A stretch of 64,000 nt of DNA from the NCBI GenBank assembly GCA_023014335.1, contig JAECYW010000007.1:1984001-2048000 (forward strand), written 5' to 3'. How positions within the stretch are numbered: the first letter of the stretch is position 1; every line of letters starts with the position of its first letter. The stretch is from Galerina marginata. Lineage: Eukaryota > Basidiomycota > Agaricomycetes > Agaricales > Galerinaceae. A program made the position numbers and the translations under genes. The notes beneath the pieces are model-generated. The model saw nothing but the letters and a program-made list of their open reading frames with translations, was not told where the DNA came from and ran no database searches. Positions 34,265 to 46,283 of the stretch are shown here, piece by piece.

Positions 34265-35510
34265 ATGTTTTCTTCTTCTCGCAAGGGCGCTAAAGTGCAA
34301 CCCGAAGACCTCAATCTCAAGGAAGATGATTTACTCATTTTGTATGGATTTTCTCCAGGAAACGACTAGTATTGAACAGTTCGCAGATTCATGGGTCCCA
34401 CCGGGTCTGGAAAAAGCCATGTACGTTCTCTCCTTCCAACGGCAGCGCCTCCTAATTTCAGTCGAAGATCATAGATATACTATCGGGACGAGAGAAATGC
34501 GCTAGCTCTCGTTTACAATCTTCCACGAGCGCCGTGAGCGTCACCAGGGTCGAACAAGGCGGCGGAAGCCTTGTCTTAATTGATACACCTGGTTTTGATG
34601 ACACCGACAAATCCGACATGCAAATTCTAGAAATTATCTCCCAGTCGCTTATACAAGCGTAAATTTTTTAACTTTCGCTCAAATTCTGCCGCTGATCGAT
34701 TTTCAGATACAAAAGCAAATGCCAAATAGTCGGAATCGTATATCTTCATCGAATCACCGACAATCGAATTGCTGAGACAGTTCATCGTAGCTTCCACGTG
34801 TTCACCGAGCTATGTGGGTACGAAACTGCCAAAAATGTCGTGCTTGTAACGACGATGTGGGACGAGATCGAAGGTGAACGCGCAGTTGGTGAGAAACGCG
34901 AGGAAGAATTCAAGGAGAAATTGTGGGCCGCGATGCTTAAACGTGGCGCTTCGACAGCTCATTTCAATAATACTCTGGAGTCTGCTCAGACCATTATACG
35001 CAATATTGTATCCCAAATGGTGGGGAACGAGATTGCTGAAAGCGCCGAGGAGGTGATACCGACGGGGGGAAACGCCGTCGACGGTGGTTTGGAAGGTGGC
35101 CACAACACAGACCCCCCGGTGAACAACTGCGAGGATGTCTCCAAACTCATCGAAAACGGCAAAGGGGTCATACTTCGGCTTCAACAAGAAATCGTAATAG
35201 AGAAGAAACGGATTAAGCAAACGCAAGCTGGCCATGCACTTTATGCGCCTCTCTCAATCATTCTGGCGGAACAGGCGGGAACAGTGAACGCGTCCCGGAA
35301 TAATCCACCCAATGCCTCCGACCTGGAACAACTTCAAGTGCAAATCGATGCGATTTTGAAGCAGCTTCGCCCAAAAGCTGTGCAAAGGATTATGAAATGG
35401 GGAAGAGGTTTCGTCCAGGCGATACCGGTATGTTCTTATTTATTCAACGTTTTCTCCTTATTCAACTTCGTTTTCCGGTCCTCCTTCAGGGACTTCACCC
35501 AAAAAGGTGA
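34265..35510 (+). CDS. Type-A P-loop GTPase, single domain
   Basis: The ATG at 34265 gives MFSSSRKGAKVQPEDLNLKE. The P-loop exon at 34387-34420 reads FMGPTGSGKSH. The third exon has G3 LIDTPGFDDTDKSD. The fourth starts YKSKCQIVGIVYLHRITDNR and contains VTTMWDEIEGE. A spacer of 35-40 residues rich in Gly, Asn and Pro (near 35060-35130) is inserted before a coiled coil, RLQQEIVIEKKRIKQTQAG. The frame ends RIMKWGRGFVQAIP; a final intron would give stop TGA at 35508-35510. It is closely related to the last unit of the triple-domain gene at 36106-39441, including about 25 bp upstream of the ATG. That points to a recent local duplication. Confidence 0.8.
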
Positions 35511-36105
35511 CTTTATATTCGTTCCCCTTTTTAAAACCTGTATTGAGTGGCGACGCCTTCTGAAGACAGGCCGATGATGAGCCATCCCAGGACTCCCAAC
35601 CTTTAGCCATTTCAACCTCGAGGGCAACTTAGGTGCCTATCGACTAGACACGCCCTTCAATATTCAATCTTACCCCATAATTATTTACCGGTACTTAGTT
35701 TAAACTGCTCTCGACAACAAGTTTATTGCCATTTCTCTGTGACTAAGGTTCAAGACAGTACTGTGAAGCGAGAGCCGTCGGTTGGCGTCGGATTACGTTC
35801 ATGCGATTCCCACGGTTACAAAACAAGAAGGCTGGAACTGCCATAAAATCCCCACCAATGTAAAATGTGCGCCTCAAGCCTCGAGATTCCACATCATGGC
35901 GGTCTTTGTTTATTTAAAACCACTCGTCGTTGTTCGTGACGAAACAGTATGGAATCCTCATGGCAAAACCTATGCAACGCAACAGATGTGGCAGGCAATC
36001 GATAAGGACTAGGACTGCCAACACGCTGGACCTAGGATCTGGAACGAATTCTGTCTTGAACATTCATCTCTTCCTTGTTCAACGTCGTACGGAATTGCAG
36101 TGTCA
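35511..36105. other. Promoter region of the triple-domain GTPase gene
   Basis: From about 35890 to 36105 it matches, in inverted orientation, the promoter relic at 15600-15830. It carries the shared motif at 35951-35964. The remainder shows no gene. Confidence 0.5.
35951..35964 (+). promoter_or_regulatory. Shared upstream motif GGAATCCTCATGGC
   Basis: About 150 bp upstream of the ATG at 36106. Matches the upstream motifs at 15747, 44616, 48368, 54228 and 57848 (the last four read on the plus strand as GCAYGAGGATTCC or close). Confidence 0.45.
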
Positions 36106-39100
36106 ATGGAATATGAAGACCTCAAAGGTTGCAACAACCTTAGACAAGACGACCTAATAACTGTGTACGACCTTTCACTTTCGACTTATGAAGCGTCACT
36201 AACAGCCTGCAGAATCATGGGTCCTACTGGAACCGGGAAAAGCAATGTGTGTTCGCTCATCCTTCCGACGTCGTCCTTTGACTTTGTTGAAGCTTATAGA
36301 TCATTTGACTGGCCGCGCTGGCAAACCTGGCAGGCGCGGAGGCGATGGATTGATGTCGTATACCGGCGAGGTTACCGCCGTTCGCATAAAAAATCACCCA
36401 AAATACGAGAACCGCATCATTTTGGTTGATACACCCGGATTCGACAACACACAACTATCCAACCAAGAAGTTCTTGAAACTATTAGTCACTGGATGACAG
36501 ATATGTCAGTACTACTACCTACGTCTTTCTTGCCGCCTTCGCTAATTACTTACGTCTCAGGTGTGGGGCAAACATATTCCCTCAGGGAATCGTGTATACG
36601 CACCGCATTACAGATAACCGGTCTGGGGCACACGATCGCAGTTTAGAGATGTTCGTCGAATTATGTTTGGAACAGTCCGTCCGGAATATCCTTTTTGTCA
36701 CGACCATGTGGGATAAAATTGTATCGACGCAAGAGGACGAGGATCTTGAAGATCTTAGGAAGAAATACTGGGGTTCCCTGCTCGATTGTTCAACAGCACG
36801 CTTCTACAATAACGCCAAGTCCGCCTGGGACACCATCGACACCATCCTTGCGCGTGGAGACGAGACCCCATCGCTACACCTCCAGGAAGATTCTGTCAAC
36901 CCCAATACACGAACACTCGATCCCCCTATTTTTCTCGACCAGCAGGATCCGCACACTGAGCAAGATGTACGGCCAATCTTTGTTAGCTATCCTACCTTCT
37001 TATGTAGCTTTCGCAGGACATCACCAAGCCAATAAAGTACGAAGACCTCGAGGATCCGAGCAAGCTCAATAGGGATGACCTCGTAATTGTGTACAGTTTC
37101 ATCCTGGAAAATAAGAAGTTTTACTGATATATCTACAGACTCATGGGCCCGACAGGAACTGGGAAAAGCAATGTAAATTACCACTTTTCCAAAGCCTGAT
37201 GTTGATCTTGACATTATCGAAGATTATAGATAACCTGACCGGGCAACTTGGAAAACGCGTAGGACACGGGTTACAGTCCTGCACTGAGATCATTAGTGCC
37301 GTAAGGGTGAAAAATCATCGCAAATACGGAGACCGCATTGTCTTGGTCGATAGCCCTGGATTCGAGGACACAAATAAATCCAATACGCAAATACTTCGAA
37401 TCATAAGCGACTGGCTCGTCAAATTGTATGTTACAATTTTTACAGTGCTCTTAGCGGATTCCAATTACTTACTTTGATTTCTTAGATGCGAAGCTCGTGT
37501 ATTCCTCTGTGGGATTATGTATTTTCACCGGATAACGGACATGCGATGGTCTGGGTCTCATGGCCTTAATCTGAAGATGCTGGGCGAGTTGTGTGGAAGC
37601 GACACTGCAAAGCAAGTCATTTTCGTCACCACCATGTGGGACGAACTTCAGTCCATACAGCTCGGTATTGAACATGAAGAGGAATTGAAGGCAAACCATT
37701 GGTCTCTTTTAATAGGGATGGGTGCCTCCATTGCACGCTCCTCTAACACAACGACATCCGCTTGGGAGATAGTAGAAAATATTCTAGACAGACCGGTTGA
37801 TTTTGTGCCACTACAACTTCAAGTCGAAATGGTTGACCTTCAAAGACCCTTAGAGGAGACGCGATGTGGCCGAGTTCTTCGCTCTCCCTCGGCGGACAAG
37901 GAAGGAAAATCCTTCAAGAAAGACAGAAATTTCACGGCCAAGACTTTAAAATCCGAACCCGTCCGCAAGCTTGGGGCTGATGATATTGTCATTGCGTACG
38001 TTGTCACTTTTATAGCACCATGGATTCGAAGGCTAACACCCTGCAGTCAAAGCCGACAAGGAATCCCCATGCCTTCTCGCAGGGGTGCTAAAGTGCAACC
38101 CTGGGACCTCGATCTCAATGAAGATGATTTACTCATTTTGTATGGATTTTCTCCAGGAAACGACTAGTATTGAACAGTTCGCAGATTCATGGGTCCGACG
38201 GGGTCTGGAAAAAGCCATGTACGTTCTCTCCTTCCAACGGCAGCGCCTCTTTCTAATCTCAGTCGAAGCTCATAGATATACTATCGAAACGAAGCGACAA
38301 CGAGAAACGCGCTGGCTCTCATTTACAATCTTCCACGAGCGCCGTGAGCGTCACCAGGGTCAAGCAAGGCGACGGAAGGCTTGTCTTAATCGACACACCT
38401 AGCTTTAACGACACCGACAAATCCGACATGAAAATTCTGGAAATTATTTCCCGGTCGCTTGTGCAAGCGTATATATTTCAACCTCTGCTCAAACTCGGCC
38501 GCTGATCGATTTTCAGATACAAAACCAAATGCCAAATAGTCGGAATCGTATATCTTCATCGAATCACCGACAATCGAATTGCTGAGACAGTTCATCGCAA
38601 CTTCCACGTGTTCACCGAGCTGTGTGGGTATGAAGCTGCCAAAAAGGTCGTGCTTGTAACGACAATGTGGGACGAACTCGAATGGGATAGGGACGTCGGT
38701 GAGAAACGGGAGAAAGAATTCAAGGAGAACTTGTGGGCCGCGATGCTTGGGCATGGCGCTTCGACGACTCGTTTCGATAATACCGCGGATTCTGCTCTGG
38801 ACATTATATGCAAGGTGCTACTCCAACCGGTGGTTAACGAGAGCGAGAGGGCCAAAAGTGTCGAGGAGGTGAAAGCGACTGTGGCCGGCAACGGTGGATC
38901 GAAAGGTGGCAACACAGGCCCCCGGGCGAACAACTGCGAGGATGCCGGTAAACCTAAACCTATCGGAAACGACAAAGGGGTCATACTTCGACTTCAACAA
39001 GAAATCGTAAAGGAGAAGAAACGGATCAAGCAAACGCAAGCTGGCCATGCACTTTATGTGCCTCTCTCAATCATTCTGGCGGAACAGGCGGGAACATCGA

Positions 39101-39441
39101 ACAAGGCCCAGAATGATCCACCCGATCCCTCCGACCTGCAACAAATTCAAGATCAAATCGACGTAATTTTGAAGCAACTTCGTCCAACAGCTGTGCAGAG
39201 GATTTTGAGATGGGGAAAGGTGTCGTCCTGGCGATTCTGGTATGTTGCCATTATTCAACACTTTCTTTCTATTCATCGCTTTCCCTTAGAAATTCCACCA
39301 AATGATGTGACTTTATATTCGCCCCCTTTTTTAGACCTGTATTGTGTCATGACGCGTTCGGGAGACAGTTCGTCAGTGGATCATCTCTATTCTCTTTTCA
39401 ATCTCGAATGCAACTTAGGTGCCCGTCTGCATCTAGCGTGA
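36106..39441 (+). CDS. Triple-domain GTPase protein (three type-A G domains in tandem)
   Basis: Unit 1 starts MEYEDLKGCNNLRQDD. Its P-loop exon is 36213-36246 (GPTGTGKSN), its G3 is DTPGFDNTQLSN and its G4 region is TTMWDKI. Its C-terminal coiled coil is missing. After one intron it runs directly into YEDLEDPSKLNRDDLVIV and the P-loop exon at 37139-37172 of unit 2 (G3 VDSPGFEDT; GIMYFHRITDMRWSG). Unit 2 continues in the same frame through LKSEPVRKLGADDIVIA and MPSRRGAKVQPWDLDL into unit 3 (FMGPTGSGKSH). Unit 3 has G3 LIDTPSFNDTD with Ser for Gly, and a coiled coil much like the gene at 34265. Relative to that gene, unit 3 has lost one base near 39220, which changes the last residues. The 3' limit depends on splicing (between about 39235 and 39441). 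Whether the third unit is always included is uncertain. Confidence 0.65.
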
Positions 39442-39623
39442 CCATACACTCGTGACCATACTCGACTTCCCATTTATTTACCTATTCTCAGTTTTAAAAC
39501 CGCTCTCGATGTCAATTTTTTTTTACCATTTTTTGAGCAAAGACTCCTCTCGAGAGCTGTGGATCATGCATAGCCATTTTTTTTCACGCGGTGGCGAAAT
39601 GAAAAATATCTTAGCGAAAAAAA
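39442..39623. other. Short AT-rich spacer between converging units
   Basis: T-rich tracts (TTTTTTTT) and a CTCTCGAGAG palindrome near 39548. It may hold the 3' ends of the genes on both sides. Confidence 0.3.
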
Positions 39624-40563
39624 TCAAACCTTCCGGCCGAACGAAACGCGCATGCTTCTGATCTCATCCACGACTTGCTGCAACTGGTTCTGAATGTCGC
39701 GGTATCGTTCGTTGTATTCGGCAGCTTGGCTGGGGTCATTCTAGCCTTTCTCTTAAGCTTGTTTGGCAAGCGTTCGGGTTACTTCTTACTGCAGTACTAG
39801 AAGCGCTGCAAGGAGCAATCCATGGCGACGTTGAGTAATACTCAGAGTAACCAGATTGTCGATTTATTGCTAAAGCGGATTCCGGTGTACGTTGAAACGT
39901 GCGACTGAAACACTATGTATTCTCTATCATTGTCATGAGCCCAAGAATTATTTTTGAGGTCGTCCTCTCTCGCTTCACCGACTTCTTGAGACTTGAGTTT
40001 GTCCCACATCGTCGTCACTAAAACGCCGTCCCTTGTGGCCATGTCTCCGCATAAGTTGCCGAACATTTGCAAACTGCGAAACGGAGTCATAGACATTCGA
40101 ATTGTCGGTGATGCAGTGCAAATAAAGCACGCCAGCAAGACTGAAATGCATAAGACTGAATTTCAAGGAGGGAAGAATAAAGATTAAGTACGCGTCCTGG
40201 CCATAGAGCGATTATCTCGAGGATGGCCAGATCAATTTTTGTTGTATCGTCGAACCCAGGTGTATCAGGTTAGACGATGCGACCTTTGTAGAACGAGTGA
40301 TTTTAATTCTGATGGCAATAGCTTTGTCCGTGTGCGATTCTAAGCCGGATCCTGCGCCTTGGTCGGTGCGACCGGTAAGATAACCCATGATCTTGTATAG
40401 TAAAGTCAGGCGGTCAGTAAACACACTCTGCTTTTCCGGACCCCGTTGGATCCATGATTCTACAACATTTTCAGTAATATGCTTTGAGGAAAAGCAGTGG
40501 CCACACATTGTCAATTTCGTTCTTCTTCAGATGTTTAAACCCACCAACAAGTTCGTAGACCAT
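39624..40563 (-). pseudogene. Decayed GTPase gene
   Basis: All parts are present in order on the minus strand but broken. Exon 1 starts MVYELVGGFKHLKKNE at 40563. The P-loop exon near 40445 reads IMDPTGSGKA, with Gly changed to Asp and one A missing, so the reading frame is lost inside Walker A. The YLHCITDN region is shifted relative to the following FGNLCGDMATRD and VTTMWDKL. The coiled-coil tail IQNQLQQVVDEIRSM ends RVSFGRKV with stop at 39624-39626. Multiple frame breaks make a functional product very unlikely. Confidence 0.8.
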
Positions 40564-40910
40564 AAGTTCGGCGTTGGTTAAGCGAGCATAGCCCGGGTGT
40601 TCGAAAAAAAAGATCATGAAGTAAAGGGGCCATTATCGTTCTGGCTAGCCCACTGCTCCTGACGTTTTAGGTCGGAACTGTCAAACTTTGCCATGTACCA
40701 ACAGCAAGGCAGAAAGGACGAAGAGTTTCCCTATAGAACATATTCTGAATTCGAATTTCGAAGAAAGTCGGCAGAAAGTCGTAATCCACCCTTGTCCGTT
40801 TCAGCGACGATGGATGTGAAGGTTCAAACCAGGTGAAGATATTTGTGCACGTTTGCGCGTTTGTAGAATTCACACGACTGATGTGAGCCCGTCAATCACG
40901 TGATTTATTT
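40564..40910. other. Intergenic, likely ATG15 promoter
   Basis: No gene seen. TGATTTATTTATG directly precedes the chosen ATG. Confidence 0.4.
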
Positions 40911-42574
40911 ATGCTCCTCGACCAAAATGGAACACTGTCCTCAACTCTCTCGACGACCACGATGATGTTTGGGCTTCCCGCAACATTACAGGCTCTGCTA
41001 ACAACATTCCTATGGGCTACAATCCCTCAAAAGCCTGATACATCTTCCATTACCTTTCACCTACGCCACCAGCACGCAGCTTTGAACAATTCGCGGGTTA
41101 TCTTTTCGGATTTCAGCCCCGAGTTATCTTTCTCTGGGACTGAGGCCCAGTTCACTATTCAAACGCAGGATACTAAGACACCACGTCCTGAGTCGTTATC
41201 TGCTTTCCATGCCGCTAGGCGAAATCGCGAGCCCGGTGTGACTCCAGCTCTCGAGTGGCTAGATTGGGAAATGGCTACACCAGATGTTACGAGGCGCAGC
41301 ACCGTCCTGCAGATGGCCAAGATGGCTTTTAATACCTACGCCTTGGATAACAGCACCGTGGGGGAATGGTATGACCTATCTGACGAGTGGGCCTCGGATC
41401 CGTTTGGGTGGCAACCTGAAGAAGACGGCATGCGCGGCCATATTTTCGTCTCCACCGACAACTCGACGGTTATAGTCGCCATTAAGGGTACTTCCGCTGG
41501 ATGGCTAGTAGGTGGAGGGGGTCCTACCGTGGCCAAAGACAAGAAGAACGATAACCTCATGTTCTCTTGTTGCTGCGCACGAGTCGGACCGACGTGGTCG
41601 ACGGTCTGCGATTGTTATAGTCGCGGAAATCGTTGTGATACCGACTGTGTCGAGGAAGCGATGAAAGAAGACGGCTTGTTTTATCCTCTTGGTCTGGTAT
41701 GTTTTTGCTTGCATTTGAATGGCATCCGGCCTGACTGTCATGTAGAATCTATACCACAATGTTACTTATCTGTACCCAAATGCAAACATCTGGTTGACCG
41801 GACATTCTTTGGGAGGCGGTTTGGCAGCACTGATGGGTGCTACTTTTGGAGCACCTGTTGTCGCCTTTGAGGCGCCGGCTGAGAGACTGGCCTCGCAAAG
41901 GCTGCACCTACCAAGTCCAGTTCGTTTGTTACTTATGCTCCACACATTTGCGAACCTCATTGCATGTTCTAGCCCTCAACGCACCACATTACCCATGTAT
42001 ATCACACCGCTGATGTACGTTTTTTAATATCTATGGTGGCCTCTGCCTTGTCCTTACCGTCAATATAGCCGATTCCAATGGGAACATGCACCGGAGTTAC
42101 GTCTTTGTGTGCCATCGGCGGTTTTGCCCTCGAAACGCGCTGCCATCTTGGTCAAGTTGTCCTCTACGATACAGTTCAGAAGCTGGGATGGTCTGCCGAC
42201 GTCCGGAACCACCCCCTCAAGGTCATTATCGACAAGTTATTGTCGGACAAAGCAGATTGGAAGGACGAGTTCAATGGCGGGATCGAGTTGGAGGAAGAAC
42301 AAGGTTGGCTATCCGCGCCTTGGTGGGGATGGAAACGTCGGCGTGGAGAGCCTAGTGGTGGCGACGGCGACGAGGAGAAGAAGCCGATGAGGGAGGTGCC
42401 TCAAGCTAAGCCTGCGAGTGAGGTGGAGGGTGTCGACGGGGTTTGCACGGTGCGTTTTGTGCCAACCCTGAGCCTCGCTTACTGACGTGTCCTGTTTTCT
42501 TCCAGGATTGTTACAATTGGGACTTCGGTAGTTTCAAGAACCTAACGAGTACCAAAGGCGCTCGGTGCACTTGA
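40911..42574 (+). CDS. ATG15: Autophagy-related vacuolar lipase Atg15
   Basis: Five exons (40911-41696, 41746-41919, 41973-42014, 42069-42449, 42506-42574) give 483 residues. A hydrophobic N-terminal segment ([19 protein letters not shown]) fits the single type-II membrane anchor of Atg15. The class-3 lipase core includes [11 protein letters not shown] and the nucleophile elbow [16 protein letters not shown] (catalytic Ser). Then come [26 protein letters not shown] (catalytic Asp) and ALETRCHLG (catalytic His). A C-terminal acidic/basic spacer and [10 protein letters not shown] follow. In yeast the enzyme breaks down membranes of autophagic bodies and multivesicular-body vesicles in the vacuole. 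The alternative start at 40962 would shorten the N-terminus by 17 residues. It is a conserved host gene isolated within the GTPase cluster. Confidence 0.93.
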
Positions 42575-42840
42575 GCTTTTCTTGACACCTTTTCTTCGTC
42601 CCTCGGTGGATAGAGTGGGCGATTCTTGTTGCTGCCTTTGGGCCAAAGTTGTTGGTTATAGACTTTTACTCGCCCGTGATGAGTAGATGCGTCAATCTGG
42701 CGTTATTCCATCTAATTTGTATTATTGATGCGGACCTTAGATTATGTTTACTGATAATTGTTTATGTATACTCCATTTTCTGCTTAGGAACCTTATTATC
42801 ACGCAATATGGATATTCAAATGTAGCAAATGGCATGTCTT
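42575..42840. other. Short convergent 3' spacer
   Basis: Separates the 3' ends of ATG15 (plus strand) and the type-D GTPase gene (minus strand). Nothing else recognised. Confidence 0.4.
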
Positions 42841-44258
42841 TTACTGTTCGTTTTTGCGATGCACGCCCAAGGTTGCAAGATTGTTCGAAGCGTCCACTGA
42901 AAGCAGTGTTACTACTACACAAAAGTACGTTGTTACTTTTGCGAAGCTCTTACCTAAGAACGAACGCAGCCGCCGTCCAATAGGAATTTTCAGATTCCGG
43001 ATTTGTTGTTTAATCTTTTCGATTTTTTGTTGCAGCGCATCGAGGCTGGCTCGCGCTTCTGGATCGCCGTTTCCTGCCTTCGATGCCTGCCTACGCTTCT
43101 GCTCTTCAATAATTTCCTTCAGCTCCCGGAGGGTATACCGCAAATTTTTGCCAGCCTCTGTCTCTGGAATAATCTTCTTGTCGACCGCGAGTTCGTGTTG
43201 GATCTGGAGAGCTATCTCACATAAATTATCTCGCCGAAAATTCAAAAGGATGGTATCGAGGAAGGTCTTGGCAGATTCGTAGGTGTCTTCAAATCGTAGG
43301 ACCGTGGACCCCTTTTCGGTCAGGGAAAGCCAGTGCTGCTCTTTCAGCTCCGCTTCATGCGCAGACGCGATTTCGGGTTTGGATAGGACCGCCCATTTGG
43401 TAGTGCCGAGAATGACTTTGGGAAGGGCCGCTTCTCCGCACATGTGTTCCAGCATCTCGAGGTTCCTCTGGGCTGTCCCGGTAAAGCGGTCGATGGATAC
43501 ATCGTGAAGGTAAATGACACCCCCAACCGACATTCCGCTGTTGTGACTTTATTCTGATTAGATTTGAACATCATCGGTATTAGGTTTCGCTCACGCCTTC
43601 TTGAGCCATTCAGCAATGCACCGCAAAACCTCCTCATCTGTTTCGAAGGTGTCGTCGAAACCTGGAGTGTCCACGATTAACAAGTGAAAAGGTGGTGGAA
43701 GGCCAGGAAATGAATTGATTCTAGCGTGTTGAAATCAGATCTGCAAACGCGTGATCATCTCGAGATCAGCAGGGAGAAAGCAAAAGAATAAGATTTCCGG
43801 TTGGCCTCTGTGACGGCAAGAGGGCAAACGGATGGGGGGTAGAAACAAATGTAGACTACTTTATGTACTGTAGACTACGGAATAATCACCTGATAAATAG
43901 CATGCGGCGCGCGTGTACCCATCAGCGCATTGCGCATGCTCGCACAGCCACGCAATATTCCAACATAGCGACTGAAAGATCTTTTGTACAGGATCTCAAC
44001 TTATGCCCGACCTTCATGGAATTGTCTTGCAAAAGTGCATTAATGAACTGGTGAAGAAAACATTCAGTGAAACGACTGATCAGAACGTCGGGAGGCAGAC
44101 CGTGCTTTTCCCAGCCCCAGTCGGGCCCATTACGCTAAATCTACCATGAGTATTTTATGATTGGCAGGTCAATGAACTCAAACACACGGAATCACAATCT
44201 GCTTGGTGACCTTCGACTTGGTGCACGTGTGTGCGTCTCCATTTCGACGATTTGACAT
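42841..44258 (-). CDS. Type-D P-loop GTPase with extra sequence between G1 and G3
   Basis: Exon 1 starts at 44258 with MSNRRNGDAHTCTKSK and ends KQIVIP. The P-loop exon (about 44105-44140) reads VMGPTGAGKST. The next exon, FINALLQDNSMKVGHKLRSC followed by TKDLS, stops at about 43973. The family continuation, INSFPGLPPPFHLLIVDTPG, resumes at about 43720. The 252 bp between (43721-43972) have GT and AG at the ends, so this is either a gained intron or an insertion. Then come GGVIYLHDVSIDRFTGTAQR, GTTKWAV and a long coiled coil ending PIGRRLRSFLG. Paralogues stop one residue later; here the frame runs on for about 38 residues unless an intron is used. The basic N-terminus is variable among paralogues. 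Confidence 0.7.
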
Positions 44259-45315
44259 GGGCGGCGAGTATGATCGTGGTGGATAAGGGTGGGGGCAATC
44301 AGAAAGGTAAGATGCAAGTTGCGGATAGACGGAAGGCCATCGAAATCAATGGCATATAAAAGGAACAGCTTTCATCGATTTTTCATCCTCCGTCACGGTA
44401 TCCTTCCGTGAAGCTGTTCATTGGGGGCTCAGGCTGCACTCCGACTTTTTTTATTCGCTTCACTTCATCGATAGAACAAGAAATTGTTAAAGTACAAAAT
44501 TGATACCATGGTTATTTTGTCTGATCTGCTCTTTTTTTGACACGAAAGGAAAGTCGGTCTGATAAATACGTCGTGTTTGCAAGAGGCAGACATCCGGCAG
44601 GCTAGCACGACCACGACACGAGGATTCCTGTAGGCAGAAACGGCGTTCCAGCACTGACCGGTACTGACCAATGACATATCCAGATCTGAAATGTTGATAA
44701 CTACCTGCACGTTTTCTGATTTTAACATGCTACATCTATACACGTGTTGCACTGCACGACGGCCGGTCTTTCAACTTTGAAGTCGCCAAAGCCCCCAAAG
44801 GTGTCTAATTACGATGTAGCGCATTTGTCATTATACTTACTACTGATGACTGCATGTAGAAATCGTGTTACCAGAAGCTTTTTGGGATTGGGGCTTGTTA
44901 GTCCCCAGTTTTACTTTGTAACTAGTGGCAATCTTGTGAATTGTGGGAATGCGGAGATTGGCCGCCGAGCAGAGAACATGTGGCGCATTATTACCAATTT
45001 CGTCTTTGATCACAAATCCGTGAGATCATGTTTGGACGTTGCCGCATTCGTTGATTGACCAGTCAGTGCCGACCATGGTGATTACGGTAATCGTTAGTTC
45101 TCATAATTGCAAATCCACAACAAGGTCACACCACTCGCGTGAGTAGTCGGAAGGACTTGATCCTCTGTGGTCAAAGGGTCCAAAATTAGGTAAATAGAAT
45201 AGACGTGACCAGATACGTTTAATAAAATACGAATAAAAACGAATATCAGTATACATCCGTGACTTGTATTACGAGCAGAATAATAATTCAGTGTCAATGC
45301 ATAACAAACAGGTTA
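44259..45315. other. Promoter region of the type-D gene and spacer; no gene
   Basis: About 90-115 bp upstream of the minus-strand start lies GGCATATAAAAGGAACAGC; a similar CTATTTAAAGGAAACAGCC lies at the same place upstream of the gene starting at 48013. The shared motif is at 44616-44628. Short frames at 44465-44752 and 44744-45058 have no recognised content. Confidence 0.4.
44616..44628 (-). promoter_or_regulatory. Shared upstream motif (plus strand ACACGAGGATTCC)
   Basis: About 360 bp upstream of the type-D start codon at 44258. The same distance separates the motif at 48368 from the start at 48013. Confidence 0.4.
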
Positions 45316-46283
45316 TCAAGCGCTGCTATTGCACCGTGAATCGTCGTAGGACGTGCTGAAGTGGGGACAAAAATAATTAGTGTCAGAAAATGAGGGAAAT
45401 GCTCCTTGTCGCACTTTGTGTTTCATGAGGTGGAAGTTGAATAGACCAACTAATTGTCCCCATATATTCTTGCACGACAATAGTCTTCGCGACGAAGGTG
45501 GTGGCGTAGCAATCAGTTGCTTCAACTCATCCAGAAGGTCTCGCAGCAGTAGTGTTTGCCGGTTAATAGGCAGCGTGTCAACCATACTCCAGGCAGAATC
45601 CACTGTATCCTCGAAGTGACAAATCTTAGCCACGTCGCTGATTACTGTCCTCCACGCCTCTTCAAGGATAGCCATGTGTTTTGAACGAAACTCCTCCCGA
45701 ATGCTGGATGTTTTTGTCGTAACTATTGTAACACGATCGTCTAGTTTGTGACTGGCTGTTAACCTCTCAAGGGTCTGTTGCGCCATCTTGTGAATCGTGG
45801 AATTTTTGATGTCCTGCATGTAGAGTATTCCTCCAAAGGGGACCTCCGGATCACATCTAACGGGGCGTTCAGAAAAAGTGCAAAAGTGATATGAGACTTA
45901 CGAATTTTCGAGCCAGTCAATGATCTTCTTCAGGACACCTGCATCGCTCGCTGTGGCATTGTTGAACCCGGGGGTGTCCACGAAGACGAAAGAACGCGTC
46001 GACAAGGGGTGTTGGAAAATAAAATCCCTGACAACCACTTCACGGGTAGTCAGACGTGGATTAACGCTGGCAACGGCTTTCTGGGCGGCAGCATTGATAA
46101 ACTAAATGTAAACTGAATGAACATTGGTGTTACAGTAAATCAGAAAAAACGAACTGTGCTTTTCCCCGACCCAGACTCCCCTAGTAAGCTTATCTGGATT
46201 TTCAGCTTCACCAGAGTTTGCATGAACGAAAAAACGCACAGGATTACTGTTCCACTGTCCCTAGAAATGTGCTTGGGAGGCAT
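45316..46283 (-). CDS. Type-B P-loop GTPase (divergent)
   Basis: Exon 1 at 46283 starts MPPKHISRDSGTVI. The P-loop exon reads LLGESGSGKST, using an AAG acceptor that restores the family 34-nt length. The next exon reads FINAAAQKAVASVNPRLTTR and G3 FVDTPGFNNATASDAG. Then come PFGGILYMQDIKNSTIHK and VTIVTTKTSSI, where the usual Trp after the G4-like TTK is missing, and a short helical tail. The domain is closest to the gene at 54680-55594. It is the first gene of the duplicated B-D-C block. The lost aromatic at G4 and the altered YLHD motif make this copy the most diverged intact-looking one. Confidence 0.7.

Noticed and set aside
31428..39441. Viral-type polyprotein origin for the multi-domain genes
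   Set aside because: All units are typical spliced fungal GTPases; no protease, polymerase or capsid-like region is present.
36106..39441. Three independent single GTPase genes
   Set aside because: Possible, but no stop codon or spacer separates the units, and the first unit lacks its own C-terminal coil; the fused reading is simpler.
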